Shown: positions 1 through 8,289 of the stretch, in pieces | Position numbering within the stretch: position 1 is the stretch's first letter | Layout of the letters: each line of letters starts with the position of its first letter | Assembly: GCF_008035925.1 (NCBI RefSeq) | Contig: NZ_CP036264.1 | Location: forward strand, 4,462,402-4,526,401 | Length of the DNA: 64,000 bases | DNA from: Stieleria maiorica | GTDB taxonomy: Bacteria > Planctomycetota > Planctomycetia > Pirellulales > Pirellulaceae | Reading direction: 5' to 3' | Notes under the pieces: generated by a model | The model's input: the letters and a program-made list of their open reading frames with translations, nothing else | The model's database searches: none | What the model was told of the DNA's origin: nothing | Made by a program: the position numbers and the translations under genes

Positions 1-67
1 TCCGTACCGCCCTGCAGCAGAAGAGCCTTCAACCACAGCGAGCCGTCCCCATTTCATCGTTCGCCCT

Positions 68-463
68 GTGTTCGTGCTTTCTTGGATCGCTGGATGGTGT
101 GCGCTTTCAACCTCGTTGATCTTCATGATTGATTTGGCGTGGCCCATCCCGCTGGTTGACCGAGGGTTCTATTTCCGACTCTACGGCTCGATCGGGGCGG
201 CTTCTGGCCTACTGTCATGGTTTACTGCGCGGTTGGTCGCGCTTTCACGGCTTAAACTTGGGACTCTCGTGATCCTCCTCTTGCCACTTGCCTTTGTCTT
301 TCTCCTTGCCGTACAACTTAACCCAGTGGTCGCCGCACTTACCGCCATCATCGCCGGAACAACACTGGCCTTGTCGTGGTTTGCTCAGTATCGCGTGTCG
401 GAATGGACTCGACCGGACAACGAAATCGACGAACCATCGGTTGCAACGGAGGCCGCGAGTTGA
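68..463 (+). CDS. Small multi-spanning membrane protein, function unknown
   Basis: A 131-residue protein with about four hydrophobic segments (roughly residues 2-22, 37-57, 65-85 and 88-106) and a short acidic tail, so probably an inner-membrane protein. I recognise no family. The first available start is GTG at 68, but the same frame stays open back to base 2, so the gene may begin upstream of the window and this could be its C-terminal part. It is followed by a repeat-rich gap with no convincing gene. Its reality rests on the clean hydrophobic pattern and membrane-protein composition; function cannot be assigned. Confidence 0.55.
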   Translation: MFVLSWIAGWCALSTSLIFMIDLAWPIPLVDRGFYFRLYGSIGAASGLLSWFTARLVALSRLKLGTLVILLLPLAFVFLLAVQLNPVVAALTAIIAGTTLALSWFAQYRVSEWTRPDNEIDEPSVATEAAS

Positions 464-786
464 CGTCCTTGAAGTGGTGAGTCGCTCGCGCGGCCCCGCT
501 GAACCGCACCGTTCGCGCTGCTAGCCGACTCCTGACCGCAACGGCCCACATATTCTCAGTGGCCCTCCGAGACCTCTGTGGTTGCTCATCAATCCACGGT
601 TTGATCGGTGCACTCGAATTGCGCCCACCGGATTTCATCAGACCTCAGTTTCCTAGGATTTGCTCCTGATGTCACGGTTCGATAGGTGCGCGGTCGGCTC
701 GACTGACGAAGACAAACCGACGCCTGATACGCGGGGCAAACGGGAGTCTCTTTATTGACGCTCATCCGCGATAGAGACGGGGGGAG

Positions 787-886
787 ATGTGGCAGACGAA
801 TGATTGGCAGACAAACGGGAGAGAATCGACCAACGTCGGCAGAACGAGCTGCATTCATTCGTCTGCCATCTATTCGTTTGCCACAT
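787..886. repeat. Imperfect inverted repeat with 31-bp arms
   Basis: Left arm 787-817 and right arm 856-886 are reverse complements at 25 of 31 positions by eye, separated by 38 bp. Each arm itself holds two degenerate copies of a GGCAGACGAAT-like word, so the element combines direct and inverted repetition. It lies in the gene-free stretch and could form a long hairpin. Function unknown. Confidence 0.7.
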
Positions 887-1065
887 GGCTTGATGTCGAC
901 AAAAGGCCCGAACTTCCCTGCCCCGAGGTTTTCGATGGATCGCACGGTGTTCCATTGTGTTTGTCAGAAGAGACCAGCCAGCATCCAAAGGGGCACGTTC
1001 CGAGGCAATCCGACGTCCAAAGTGCCGGCCGCAAATTGGGTCACTGGATGCCCCACGGCGACTCC

Positions 1066-1186
1066 AATCGAGTACATTGGCCATCAGCGGCGCTGGTTTT
1101 CACGGTCGTCGTGGCCGATCCGCGTGAACCAAGTGGTGCACCGCAGTCGGCGAGTCGAGTTAGTTTTTGAGTTCCGGTCGATCGCG
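1066..1186. repeat. 121-bp dispersed repeat, copy 1
   Basis: Begins AATCGAGTACATTGGC and ends GAGTTCCGGTCGATCGCG. The same start, end and total length (121 bp) occur at 3355-3475, with a strongly conserved middle containing GCCGATCCGCG and GGTGCACCGC. The initial GAGTACATTGGC word is also found near 4850. The equal length and collinear blocks show a real repeat family; its role is unknown. Confidence 0.75.
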
Positions 1187-1681
1187 TGCACCAGAGTACG
1201 CGAGTCGGGCGGTTCTGAAGTTGATTATCTTTCGCGCGTACCCGATGACGCGTAACGTACGTGCTGCTAACCGATGCCCAACGGCAACGATCCACTTCTC
1301 TGTGTCTCTCCATGGTTGACTCTTCATCCACGGTTTGACGGATGCGCTCGAAGAGCGCCCATCGGATTTTTCAGCCCTCTGTTTCCTGGGATTCGCATTT
1401 GGTTTCGTCGTTTGACTGGTGCGCTGACAAACCGACGCCTGATATGACGACCGTAAAGTGTTTGCTGAATCCAACGGACCGGCTGCCCGGGCGATGTGTC
1501 TGAGGCCCGGAGGGCCGGTAGAGTGTCTGCCGGTGGCGTCAGCCGCCGGGGATGGATTCCGATCGATGCTCAAGGCCCAGCGGGCCGACACAGTATTCGG
1601 GCGTCGATCGCTCCCGGGCCGCCAAGAGAGCCATTGGGCCGGCCCTTCAGGCCTTGGTGGTTCATTGCACTGGAGGCCGGT

Positions 1682-1691
1682 GGCTGACGCC
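1682..1691 (+). repeat. Target-site duplication, left (GGCTGACGCC)
   Basis: The ten bases GGCTGACGCC directly before the left inverted repeat recur directly after the right one at 3251-3260. This is the expected footprint of transposition. An 8-bp duplication is also possible if the element is one base longer at each end, because the bordering bases are complementary. Confidence 0.85.
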
Positions 1692-3250
1692 CTCGTTGTT
1701 ATACACAATTCATTCCCCTGATCTGGTTGCATTTGGACCAAAGCTTCGCCAACAACTACTGATGTCGTAGAGTCGTTCCATGCCGCGCATGACCGTATCG
1801 GTGCCAGGCTCGTCATGTCGTGGTCGGTCGATGTAGCCGCCAAGCCGAGCGATCATGCGGACGATCTCCTTCAACGTCGGTGGTTTCTTTGGCGGATCTT
1901 CCCCGGTGACGATCTTGTATACCGGCTGCCATTCGTCGGCTACGAATACTGCTTCACAGCTGACGTCTGGACATTCGCGACCGATCCGCACGCTGTAGAA
2001 CGTTCGCCACGCCAAGATCATCGAAACAGCGAGACAACGCTCGAATCGTTCGATCTTTTCAAACCGCTTTGCTTCGATGCGAGTGCCTGATTTGAGAGTT
2101 CGGAAGAATACTTCGATCAACCAGCGAATGCAGTAGTAAGACAACACCAGCTCAATCTCTTCCTTGTTCGAAATCGGCATATTGGTCAGCAACAGCCAAC
2201 TGATAGGCGTATCCCCTTCAGGCGGATCGATCTCGTGAGCCCAAATCGCGTTGACTTTCGTGGGCCGTAGGTGTCGATCGGGCCGATAGGGGTTCTTCAG
2301 TGTCAGCGTCGTTGCACGCACCTCGAGTTCGCATTGGCGTGCCTCTCGCGGTTGATTGCGTGCTCGTTTGTCACAGGCTAACTTGGGTTGGTGCGAACGA
2401 ATCGTTATCGCTTTGGTGTAGCGTACTTTGCTCGCGGCGAGTTTTTCATGCAGATTTCCTGATGGCCGACCGTGCTGATCAACGATCGAACGGTCATAGC
2501 AACTGCGAATAATCCACCAAAAGTTCTTTGGAGAATCGGAATTACACTCGATGACTTCAAAGATGTCCGCTTCGCTGTCAGCCACGCAGACAACTTGCGT
2601 TTCGGGGTGCTCGCTAGCGATTAACTGTGCTTCGCGGTGGTTTTCAAGCCATCGCAGAGACTCCTTCTCTTCAATCGGCACTTTCTTTCGATCATCGGCT
2701 TTTGACGGACCTTCCTCGCGAGTCCAAAGTTCCGCTGCAACGGTTCCTAAGGGCGTGCCGGTGGGAGTGAACGCCATCAGCGGGTGAAGCAACTCGCCGT
2801 AGCGTGAACTGCCATCTAGCGGACCGGCCCCTTCTACTTGCGTGTTAGGTTTCGTCAAATCCAGTTCCGTCGTATCGTGAGCCAAGATGACAACTTCTTG
2901 CTCAGCAAGACGCTTATAGCAGGCATCTATATGGGGCGCTAAAATGTCCTCAAAGCAGATCGCATCGTTATCAAAAAGTCGGTAGGCTGCCGTTGTTTCG
3001 TTGTGTCCTGCGCCGACTGCAGCAGGAATGCTCTTGCTCGGCAAACCAGCCATGGCGGAGAGCACTTCGGCAAGTCGTTCATTTCGTCTCTTGTCGCCAA
3101 GATCCACCGTTTCTAATTCGTCAATCACCCATTGGCTCACCATCGCAAACACTCCGTTGCTACCTGTCGTGCACCTGAACTCCCTGTGAGCAACAGTTTG
3201 AGCGATTTCGCGAATCAATACATCATCAAAAATTTGTGTATAACAACGAG
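1692..3250 (-). mobile_element. Intact IS4-family (Tn5/IS50-like) insertion sequence
   Basis: A 1559-bp element with 17-bp perfect terminal inverted repeats (1692-1708 and 3234-3250, reading CTCGTTGTTATACACAA inward), flanked by 10-bp direct repeats and containing one full-length transposase on the minus strand. The inner part of each end, TTATACACAA, equals the core of the outside end of Tn5/IS50 and also matches the DnaA-box consensus TTATNCACA. Removing the element and one target copy rebuilds a perfect stem-loop, GCCGGTGGC-TGAC-GCCACCGGC, so it landed inside an intergenic palindrome. Ends, duplication and open frame are all intact, which suggests a recent and possibly still active insertion. 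Confidence 0.93.
1710..3143 (-). CDS. Transposase, IS4 family, Tn5/IS50-like
   Basis: Cut-and-paste DDE transposase of 477 residues, about the length of Tn5 transposase. The N-terminal region (about 1-60) resembles the Tn5-type DNA-binding domain, with WVIDEL followed by DLGDKRRNERL. Catalytic residues are visible: D90 in AHDTTELDL, D189 in CVADSEADIFE and E344 in the IS4 signature Y337-x2-R340-x3-E344-x6-K351. These lie close to Tn5 positions D97, D188 and E326. The start is taken at the ATG at 3143 because homology begins there; an upstream in-frame extension to 3350 crosses the IS end into host repeats and is spurious. The stop codon sits just inside the left inverted repeat. The start lies 107 bp from the IS end, like the leader in IS50. 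Confidence 0.93.
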   Translation of the reverse strand: MVSQWVIDELETVDLGDKRRNERLAEVLSAMAGLPSKSIPAAVGAGHNETTAAYRLFDNDAICFEDILAPHIDACYKRLAEQEVVILAHDTTELDLTKPNTQVEGAGPLDGSSRYGELLHPLMAFTPTGTPLGTVAAELWTREEGPSKADDRKKVPIEEKESLRWLENHREAQLIASEHPETQVVCVADSEADIFEVIECNSDSPKNFWWIIRSCYDRSIVDQHGRPSGNLHEKLAASKVRYTKAITIRSHQPKLACDKRARNQPREARQCELEVRATTLTLKNPYRPDRHLRPTKVNAIWAHEIDPPEGDTPISWLLLTNMPISNKEEIELVLSYYCIRWLIEVFFRTLKSGTRIEAKRFEKIERFERCLAVSMILAWRTFYSVRIGRECPDVSCEAVFVADEWQPVYKIVTGEDPPKKPPTLKEIVRMIARLGGYIDRPRHDEPGTDTVMRGMERLYDISSCWRSFGPNATRSGE

Positions 3251-3260
3251 GGCTGACGCC
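3251..3260 (+). repeat. Target-site duplication, right (GGCTGACGCC)
   Basis: Second copy of the ten-base duplication, immediately after the right inverted repeat. The bases beyond it (ACCGGC) complete the right arm of the palindrome whose left arm lies before 1682. Confidence 0.85.
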
Positions 3261-3354
3261 ACCGGCAAGCACAGTGTCAGCCCTCCGGGCTTCATCGTGA
3301 CGGTCCAGCGGAAAGATGGTTGTCAGGGAAGTCGGATTTCCCTTGCCCATTCTG

Positions 3355-3475
3355 AATCGAGTACATTGGCAACCAACAAAGATGGCTCAAGCTGTCGTCC
3401 TAGCCGATCCGCGCGAACCAGGTGGTGCACCGCCGTCGGCGAATTGAGTTTGAATTTGAGTTCCGGTCGATCGCG
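3355..3475. repeat. 121-bp dispersed repeat, copy 2
   Basis: Same boundaries and length as the module at 1066-1186. It lies about 100 bp beyond the insertion sequence, in the gap before the next small gene. The remainder of 3261-3548 holds only palindromic fragments and no supportable gene. Confidence 0.75.
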
Positions 3476-3548
3476 CCGACGCGGTGACCACAGGCCGTTC
3501 GCCAGTTGATAAGACGATTTACGTTTCGCCCAACCTGTTTCAGCGCTG

Positions 3549-3869
3549 ATGCGGTCGAATCAATACACACTCAAATGGATTCTCGTGTACACGGCCGTTT
3601 TCGCAATCTTTTGCGCCTTCGTGTCGGTGCATCCAGAGCAAGCGATGTTTGCCGGGATTCTGCCTGTCGCTATCATCGCATGCTCATGCTCACACAGACG
3701 AGCCACGGCTCTTGCAATGATTGCCCTATTTTCAACAATTGCGTTGATCTGGGCAATTTCCTTACTTGGTAAGCACCCTACTCAAGAGCACGGGCTCTGT
3801 GCGACCGTCGGCGCCATGGTGGGCGCATCCGTCGACCATGCTCGTACTTTGGTGCGGGAGTGGATGTAG
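3549..3869 (+). CDS. Small membrane protein, function unknown
   Basis: A 106-residue protein that opens with a short polar stretch and then a hydrophobic segment (YTLKWILVYTAVFAIFCAF, about 6-25), a style common among planctomycete membrane proteins. Two further hydrophobic segments lie at about 33-46 and 53-73, followed by a polar tail. No domain is recognised. The ATG at 3549 is the natural start ahead of the first membrane segment. It lies 61 bp upstream of another small membrane protein on the same strand and might share a transcript. Function unknown. Confidence 0.6.
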   Translation: MRSNQYTLKWILVYTAVFAIFCAFVSVHPEQAMFAGILPVAIIACSCSHRRATALAMIALFSTIALIWAISLLGKHPTQEHGLCATVGAMVGASVDHARTLVREWM

Positions 3870-3930
3870 ACAGTCGCGACCGGGTAATTTTGATCGTTAT
3901 TCGAAGAAAAGAGCAACTTGGAGCGTCTGA

Positions 3931-4317
3931 ATGAGCGAGGTTGGTCAAGCCGTCGTCGGCATCCTCTTCATCGTGTTGTTCATTTGCGCCTATTTCGGTC
4001 CTGCTGCATGGGCTGTCGGTGACGCGCAGAAACGGGGCCAAAGCGGTGGTGCCATCGTTCTGTTGTTTTGGCTTCTAGGCCTGCTGTCCGCATTCATTTG
4101 GTTGGCAATTCGCCCATCTGAACAACTCCGTCGGCGAACGCCTGATTCCTTCGATGATCCTGACGATGCGTTGGCTGCCGCTTCACGACTTGCGACGCTT
4201 GGCGACTGGGAGCAGTCGATCGCATTGTACGTATCGATTCGGGATCGCTGGCCGGATCACACAGACTACGTCAACGCTTGTCTTGACGAGATCAACGAAC
4301 GAAGAGCGTTGGCATAG
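3931..4317 (+). CDS. Membrane protein with soluble helical tail
   Basis: A 128-residue protein. Residues about 5-30 and 40-62 are two membrane helices separated by a short polar loop (VGDAQKRGQSGG), an arrangement like small inner-membrane anchor proteins. The C-terminal half (about 75-128) is soluble and alpha-helical, with an ALAAASRLATLGDWEQSIALY pattern resembling a single TPR-like hairpin. No named family is identified. The ATG at 3931 is well placed before the first helix. It follows the membrane gene at 3549 on the same strand. Function unknown; a protein-binding role for the tail is only a guess from the helix pattern. Confidence 0.65.
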   Translation: MSEVGQAVVGILFIVLFICAYFGPAAWAVGDAQKRGQSGGAIVLLFWLLGLLSAFIWLAIRPSEQLRRRTPDSFDDPDDALAAASRLATLGDWEQSIALYVSIRDRWPDHTDYVNACLDEINERRALA

Positions 4318-5085
4318 TTCCGAATCGCATGACCAGTAAGGATTTGACTTCGCGAGCTTGCAAGCCGAAGTTCAAGTCCTCTATTCAAGAAGCCCGGTAA
4401 CCCTCGCGCGGCCGCCTAGATCGCTGTTGGGTTTTGCTTCGACCGACTGGGCTCGATCCAAATGCATTTAGCAGATGAGGTGAGTCGCGTGTTTTGAAGA
4501 TGGAAGATCTCTCGCGGTGATCGTCGACGTTCGCGCTGCTAACCGACGCCTGACTGCGGTGCACGTCGTCTTTCGTGTTTTTCGCTTCTTTCGTGGTTGC
4601 AATCTCTTCTGCTGTTGCCGGCATTGTCCGACACCTGACATCAGGGCTGCCATTGATGCGCCCGGACTGCGCCCGCCGGAATTCAACGGACCTCTTTTTA
4701 CTGAGATTCGCTTTTGATGTCATCGTTCTTAGTTGCGATGTCGACTCGTCTGGCGATGTGCTTGAGGCCCTGCGGGCTTGATCACGACGGTACAGCGAAG
4801 ACAAATCCAATCCAGGTGTTCGAATTTCCCCGAGGTCATTCTGACGGAGTACATTGGCCATCAGCGTTGTTGGCTGATCAACCTATTGATCTCACGTGGC
4901 CCAACGATTGATCCTGGTACTGACAGGTCGGGTGGCGTCGAAGCTTGTTCAGATTGCCAGGATGGGCAATTTGAATGGCCTGGGGGCTTTTCTTTTCGCC
5001 TCTTTTCGCGGTGACGTGAGCGGACAGGTTTGACATACTCGAGGTTCGAAAGAGGCCCCAAAAACCCTGGTCTGATACGAACGCC
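4318..5085. repeat. Repeat-rich non-coding gap
   Basis: 768 bp with no convincing gene. It contains a third, diverged copy of the repeat seen at 512-730 and 1261-1446 (the TTCGCGCTGCTAACCGACGC word at 4530-4549). Near 4840-4860 there is another ATTCTGA..GAGTACATTGGCCATCAGCG piece like those at 1066 and 3355. Short open frames on the minus strand run through these repeats and share no recognisable family. A GACTT/AAGTC pairing near 4346-4380 looks loosely like a tRNA arm but has no complete cloverleaf. Confidence 0.6.
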
Positions 5086-6039
5086 GTGATCCACGCCGAA
5101 GCTCCTGCTTTAGAGATCGTCAATCTGCGCAAGAATTACCGACGTTTAGAGGCGTTGCGCGGTGTCGATTTTGTGCTTCAGCGAGGCGAGCGTCTTGCGT
5201 TTCTCGGTCCAAACGGCGCAGGAAAGACGACGCTCATCCGTGCCTTGGCCGGGCGAACGCGGCCGACCGCGGGCACGATCAAGGTGTTGGGGCACCCGAT
5301 CCATTCGATCGGCGCCCGGCAGGCGCTGGGGCTGGTCCCCCAAGATCTCGCACTCTACGGCGACCTGACGACGCGTGAAAACCTCTTCGCGTTTGGCAAG
5401 TTCCATGGCGTGCCACGGCGTGAGCTGAAGAAGCGCGTGGCGTGGGCGCTTGACTGGACGGGATTAAAAGACCGAGCGGGCGACCTGGTGGCGGGGTTCT
5501 CCGGGGGGATGAAGCGACGCGTCAATCTGGCTTGTGGAGTCCTGCACCGCCCGAAGATCATTTTGCTGGACGAACCGACCGTCGGCGTGGACCCGCAAAG
5601 CCGCCAACGGATCTTTACGATGCTCGATCAGCTGAATGAAGAAGGGGCTTCGATTCTGTTGACGACGCATCATTTAGACGAAGCCGAACAGCGCAGCGAC
5701 CGGATCGTGATCTTGGATCAAGGCCGCGTGATCGCCGACGGGACCATCGACGAACTGGTGTTGAGCACGGTGGGACACTCGCGATTGGTCAAGGTGCGAA
5801 TTGATCGACCGCTGGTGGCGCCGGTGACGGTCCCCGGCGGTGGCTCGGTTCGATCTTATCAGGTAGGAATCGCCGGCCGAGAAATGATTGAAACACGGAT
5901 CGATGATGTGGCGGTTGATTTGGCGCCGTTTCTGCAAGCGGTCCGAAAGGACGGATACATGGTGTCGGATATGGAAGTGCATGCGCCTTCGCTGCACCAT
6001 GTGTTTCTGCATTTGACCGGCAACGAATTGAGGGATTAA
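5086..6039 (+). CDS. ABC-2 type exporter, ATP-binding protein
   Basis: Cytoplasmic ATPase subunit of a two-component ABC exporter; 317 residues. Visible motifs are Walker A GPNGAGKTT (41-49), Q-loop Q86 (LVPQDLALYGDLT), signature FSGGM (138-142), Walker B IILLDE (158-163) and the H-loop TTHH near 195. The ~100-residue C-terminal extension after the ABC core is typical of the drug/antibiotic-export (DrrA/NodI/CcmA-like) subgroup. The start is the GTG at 5086. Seven bases after its stop the partner permease begins, so the two form an operon. Substrate cannot be deduced. No linked membrane-fusion or outer-membrane gene is present. Confidence 0.92.
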   Translation: MIHAEAPALEIVNLRKNYRRLEALRGVDFVLQRGERLAFLGPNGAGKTTLIRALAGRTRPTAGTIKVLGHPIHSIGARQALGLVPQDLALYGDLTTRENLFAFGKFHGVPRRELKKRVAWALDWTGLKDRAGDLVAGFSGGMKRRVNLACGVLHRPKIILLDEPTVGVDPQSRQRIFTMLDQLNEEGASILLTTHHLDEAEQRSDRIVILDQGRVIADGTIDELVLSTVGHSRLVKVRIDRPLVAPVTVPGGGSVRSYQVGIAGREMIETRIDDVAVDLAPFLQAVRKDGYMVSDMEVHAPSLHHVFLHLTGNELRD

Positions 6040-6046
6040 GACACAC

Positions 6047-7252
6047 GTGATTTGGACGATCATGCACATCAGCCTTCGACGGCTGCTGCACAATCGCGTC
6101 GAACTGTTGTTGACGTTCGTCGTTCCGATTGCCTTCTTCAGCGTGTTTGCGTTGATCTTTGGAAAAGGAATCGGCAGCGGAACGACGCCGAAGGTCAAGG
6201 TGGTGGTGGTCGACGAAATGCAGTCGCCGGTGAGCGCCACGATTGTCGAGTCCTTGCGTGACAGCGCGGGGCTTCGATTGATGCACGACGAAGCAGACGA
6301 CCAGCCGCTGACGTTCGAGCAGGCATCGAAAATGGTGCGTCATGGCAGCGTGACGATCGCAATCGTGCTGAAGGCCGACCAGGGCGATGCGATCCGAGCC
6401 GAGCTGTTGGCCGATGCGTCGGACCAGGTCGCCGGCCAAGTGGTCTCGGCGTTGGTGGGGCGAGAATTGGTGATCGCCAAAACGCGCCAGGCGAGCCGGA
6501 TACGGCAGACCGGCGGAGTGCGACAGGCGACCGTCCGGCGTCCTCCCGTCGACGCATCGCCGGTTCAGTCCAGCGCTGAGGTTGCATCAAGCCTTTCGGA
6601 TCCGGCCGAATTGGTGCAGATCGTTGACGTGATCGGAGAGGACAAGGCCAACCCGGTGGTCAGCATGTATGCCGCCGGCATCGCGGTCATGTTTTTATTG
6701 TTTGGTGCCACCGGGGGCGGCGGCGTGTTGTTGGAAGAACGTGAGAACACGACGCTGGATCGGTTGTTGTCGACCGAGTTGACGATGGACCAACTGTTGC
6801 TCGGCAAGTGGTTCTACCTGACGGCACTCGGGTTCGTGCAGGTCTGCGTGATGTTCCTGTGGGGGCAATTTGCATTCGGCGTCGATTTGCGGGGGCACTT
6901 GGACGGTTTCGTCATGATGACGTTGGTGACCAGTTCCGCCGCGGCGGCGTTTGGACTGTTCCTCGCCACGCTGTGCAAGACGCGGGGCCAGCTGAACGGT
7001 CTGTCCGTGATCTTGATATTGACGATGAGCGCCCTCGGTGGGTCGATGGTGCCCCGGTATGTGATGAGCGAGCGGATGAGAGAATTGGGGCTGTGGACGT
7101 TTAACGCGTGGGCGCTGGATGGGTACGACAAGGTTTTTTGGCGGGATCTTCCCGTCGAGGCGTTGTCGCCGCAGCTAGCCGTGTTGATGATTGCCGCGGT
7201 AGCGTTTCTACTTGTCGCTCGGGCGCTGGCGATTCGATGGGAATTTGATTGA
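6047..7252 (+). CDS. ABC-2 type exporter, permease protein
   Basis: Membrane subunit partnering the ATPase just upstream; 401 residues. The architecture is that of ABC-2/YhfH-like (NatB/DrrB class) permeases: one N-terminal transmembrane helix (about 17-38), a large external domain of about 170 residues, then a cluster of five or six helices (about 200-400). The segment LLEERENTTLDRLLSTELT between the first two C-terminal helices is the usual ABC-2 coupling region. The start is GTG at 6047, giving 7 bp spacing from the upstream stop and implying translational linkage. A strong hairpin follows at 7269-7328. Substrate unknown. Confidence 0.9.
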   Translation: MIWTIMHISLRRLLHNRVELLLTFVVPIAFFSVFALIFGKGIGSGTTPKVKVVVVDEMQSPVSATIVESLRDSAGLRLMHDEADDQPLTFEQASKMVRHGSVTIAIVLKADQGDAIRAELLADASDQVAGQVVSALVGRELVIAKTRQASRIRQTGGVRQATVRRPPVDASPVQSSAEVASSLSDPAELVQIVDVIGEDKANPVVSMYAAGIAVMFLLFGATGGGGVLLEERENTTLDRLLSTELTMDQLLLGKWFYLTALGFVQVCVMFLWGQFAFGVDLRGHLDGFVMMTLVTSSAAAAFGLFLATLCKTRGQLNGLSVILILTMSALGGSMVPRYVMSERMRELGLWTFNAWALDGYDKVFWRDLPVEALSPQLAVLMIAAVAFLLVARALAIRWEFD

Positions 7253-7268
7253 CCAAGCGGTCCGGAAA

Positions 7269-7328
7269 GTGGGATAGGCTTCCAGCCTGTCGAGATCTGG
7301 TCATTGACAGGCTGGAAGCCTATCCCAC
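7269..7328 (+). terminator. Perfect 23-bp inverted repeat, probable terminator
   Basis: Arms 7269-7291 and 7306-7328 are perfect reverse complements (starting GTGGGATAGGCTTCCAGC) with a 14-base loop, followed by C and five T residues. The position, 16 bp after the ABC permease stop and 38 bp before the next gene, suits intrinsic termination. The arm is unusually long for a terminator, and this sequence also looks like a dispersed palindromic element of these genomes, so it may be a repeat doing terminator duty. Confidence 0.7.
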
Positions 7329-7366
7329 CTTTTTCTCGTGTTAATTCCTATTTTTGATCAGCAAGA

Positions 7367-8284
7367 ATGACAGCTATTGAACCCGGCAAAACAAGGATCG
7401 GTTGGATCGGCACCGGAGTGATGGGGCACAGCATGTGTGGCCATCTGATCGACGCGGGATACCAAGCGACGGTCTACAATCGGTCAGCGGAAAAAGCACA
7501 AGGTTTGCTCGACAAAGGCGCCACGTTGGTCGATTCCCCCCAAGCGGTGGCGGAAAACAGCGACGTCGTGTTTACCATCGTGGGATTCCCCAGCGACGTT
7601 CGCGAGGTGATGCTCGGTGACCGAGGCGTGTTGGCCGGTTCGCGCGAGGGGATGATCTTGGTCGACATGACGACCAGCGATCCGAGTTTGGCGATCGAGA
7701 TCGCCGAGGCGGCCAAGGCGATCGGTGCTCAGGCGATCGATGCCCCCGTCAGCGGCGGGGACCTGGGGGCACGCAACGCGGCTCTGTCGATCATGATCGG
7801 CGGTGATGCCGAGACGGTTCGTCGGGTCGATCCGCTGTTTCAACTGATGGGAAAAACCATCGTCTATCAAGGCGGTCCCGGATCCGGCCAGCACACCAAA
7901 ATGGTCAACCAAACGTTGATCGCTAGCGGCATGATCGCGATTTGCGAAGGCCTGCTGTACGCGCACAAGGTCGGCTTGGACATCCCGACTGTGCTGAAAA
8001 GTGTCTCGTCGGGGGCCGCGGGTAGCTGGTCGCTTTCGAATCTTGCTCCGCGGATGATCAACGGCGACTTCGACCCGGGATTCTTCGTCGAGCATTTCTT
8101 GAAAGACATGAAGATCGCACTCGACGAAGCCTCCAAACGAAATCTCGCACTGCCAGGGCTCGCGCTCGGTTACCAACTGTATCATGCCGTTGCCGCCCAG
8201 GGACATCGACGCGATGGAACCCAAGCGTTGATTCTGGCACTCGCAAAACTGAATGGTTTTGACTGGAAGAACGAAAACCGCTAG
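7367..8284 (+). CDS. NAD(P)-dependent beta-hydroxyacid dehydrogenase (3-hydroxyisobutyrate / tartronate-semialdehyde reductase family)
   Basis: Cytosolic oxidoreductase of 305 residues, normal length for this family. The N-terminal Rossmann fold starts with [12 protein letters not shown]. The substrate-binding stretch [11 protein letters not shown] and the family catalytic region [13 protein letters not shown], with its active-site lysine, are both present. Members oxidise 3-hydroxyisobutyrate or reduce 2-hydroxy-3-oxopropionate; sequence alone does not settle which. With uronate and pentose genes elsewhere in the window, tartronate-semialdehyde reductase is plausible. The start is the ATG at 7367 ahead of a short polar leader. 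It stands alone between a terminator-like hairpin and a tandem repeat. Confidence 0.9.
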   Translation: MTAIEPGKTRIGWIGTGVMGHSMCGHLIDAGYQATVYNRSAEKAQGLLDKGATLVDSPQAVAENSDVVFTIVGFPSDVREVMLGDRGVLAGSREGMILVDMTTSDPSLAIEIAEAAKAIGAQAIDAPVSGGDLGARNAALSIMIGGDAETVRRVDPLFQLMGKTIVYQGGPGSGQHTKMVNQTLIASGMIAICEGLLYAHKVGLDIPTVLKSVSSGAAGSWSLSNLAPRMINGDFDPGFFVEHFLKDMKIALDEASKRNLALPGLALGYQLYHAVAAQGHRRDGTQALILALAKLNGFDWKNENR

Positions 8285-8289
8285 CGGCC

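Larger units (their letters stand above)
464..1681. repeat. Repeat-rich non-coding stretch
   Basis: No supportable gene lies here. Instead there are several dispersed-repeat modules. A block at about 512-730 recurs at about 1261-1446: both begin with GCTGCTA(A/G)CCGA, share a middle section beginning ATCCACGGTTTGA, and end with the identical GACAAACCGACGCCTGAT. Its first part also recurs near 4530-4556. A 121-bp module at 1066-1186 is repeated at 3355-3475. An imperfect inverted repeat spans 787-886. From about 1495 onward come GC-rich short palindromes built on GGCCCGGAGGGCCG and GCCGGTGGC; the insertion sequence interrupts one of these. Short open frames exist on both strands, but they follow the repeats and have no recognisable domains. 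Confidence 0.7.

Noticed and set aside
1699-1708. TTATACACAA as a chromosomal DnaA-box cluster or origin
   Set aside because: The two matches are the inverted ends of the insertion sequence, not a cluster near replication genes.
3144-3350. Longer transposase starting at 3350
   Set aside because: The extra part crosses the IS end and target duplication into host repeats; homology starts at 3143.
4346-4400. tRNA or tRNA remnant (GTTCAAGTCC-like arm)
   Set aside because: Only a T-arm-like word and a five-base pairing are present; no acceptor stem or anticodon arm can be drawn.
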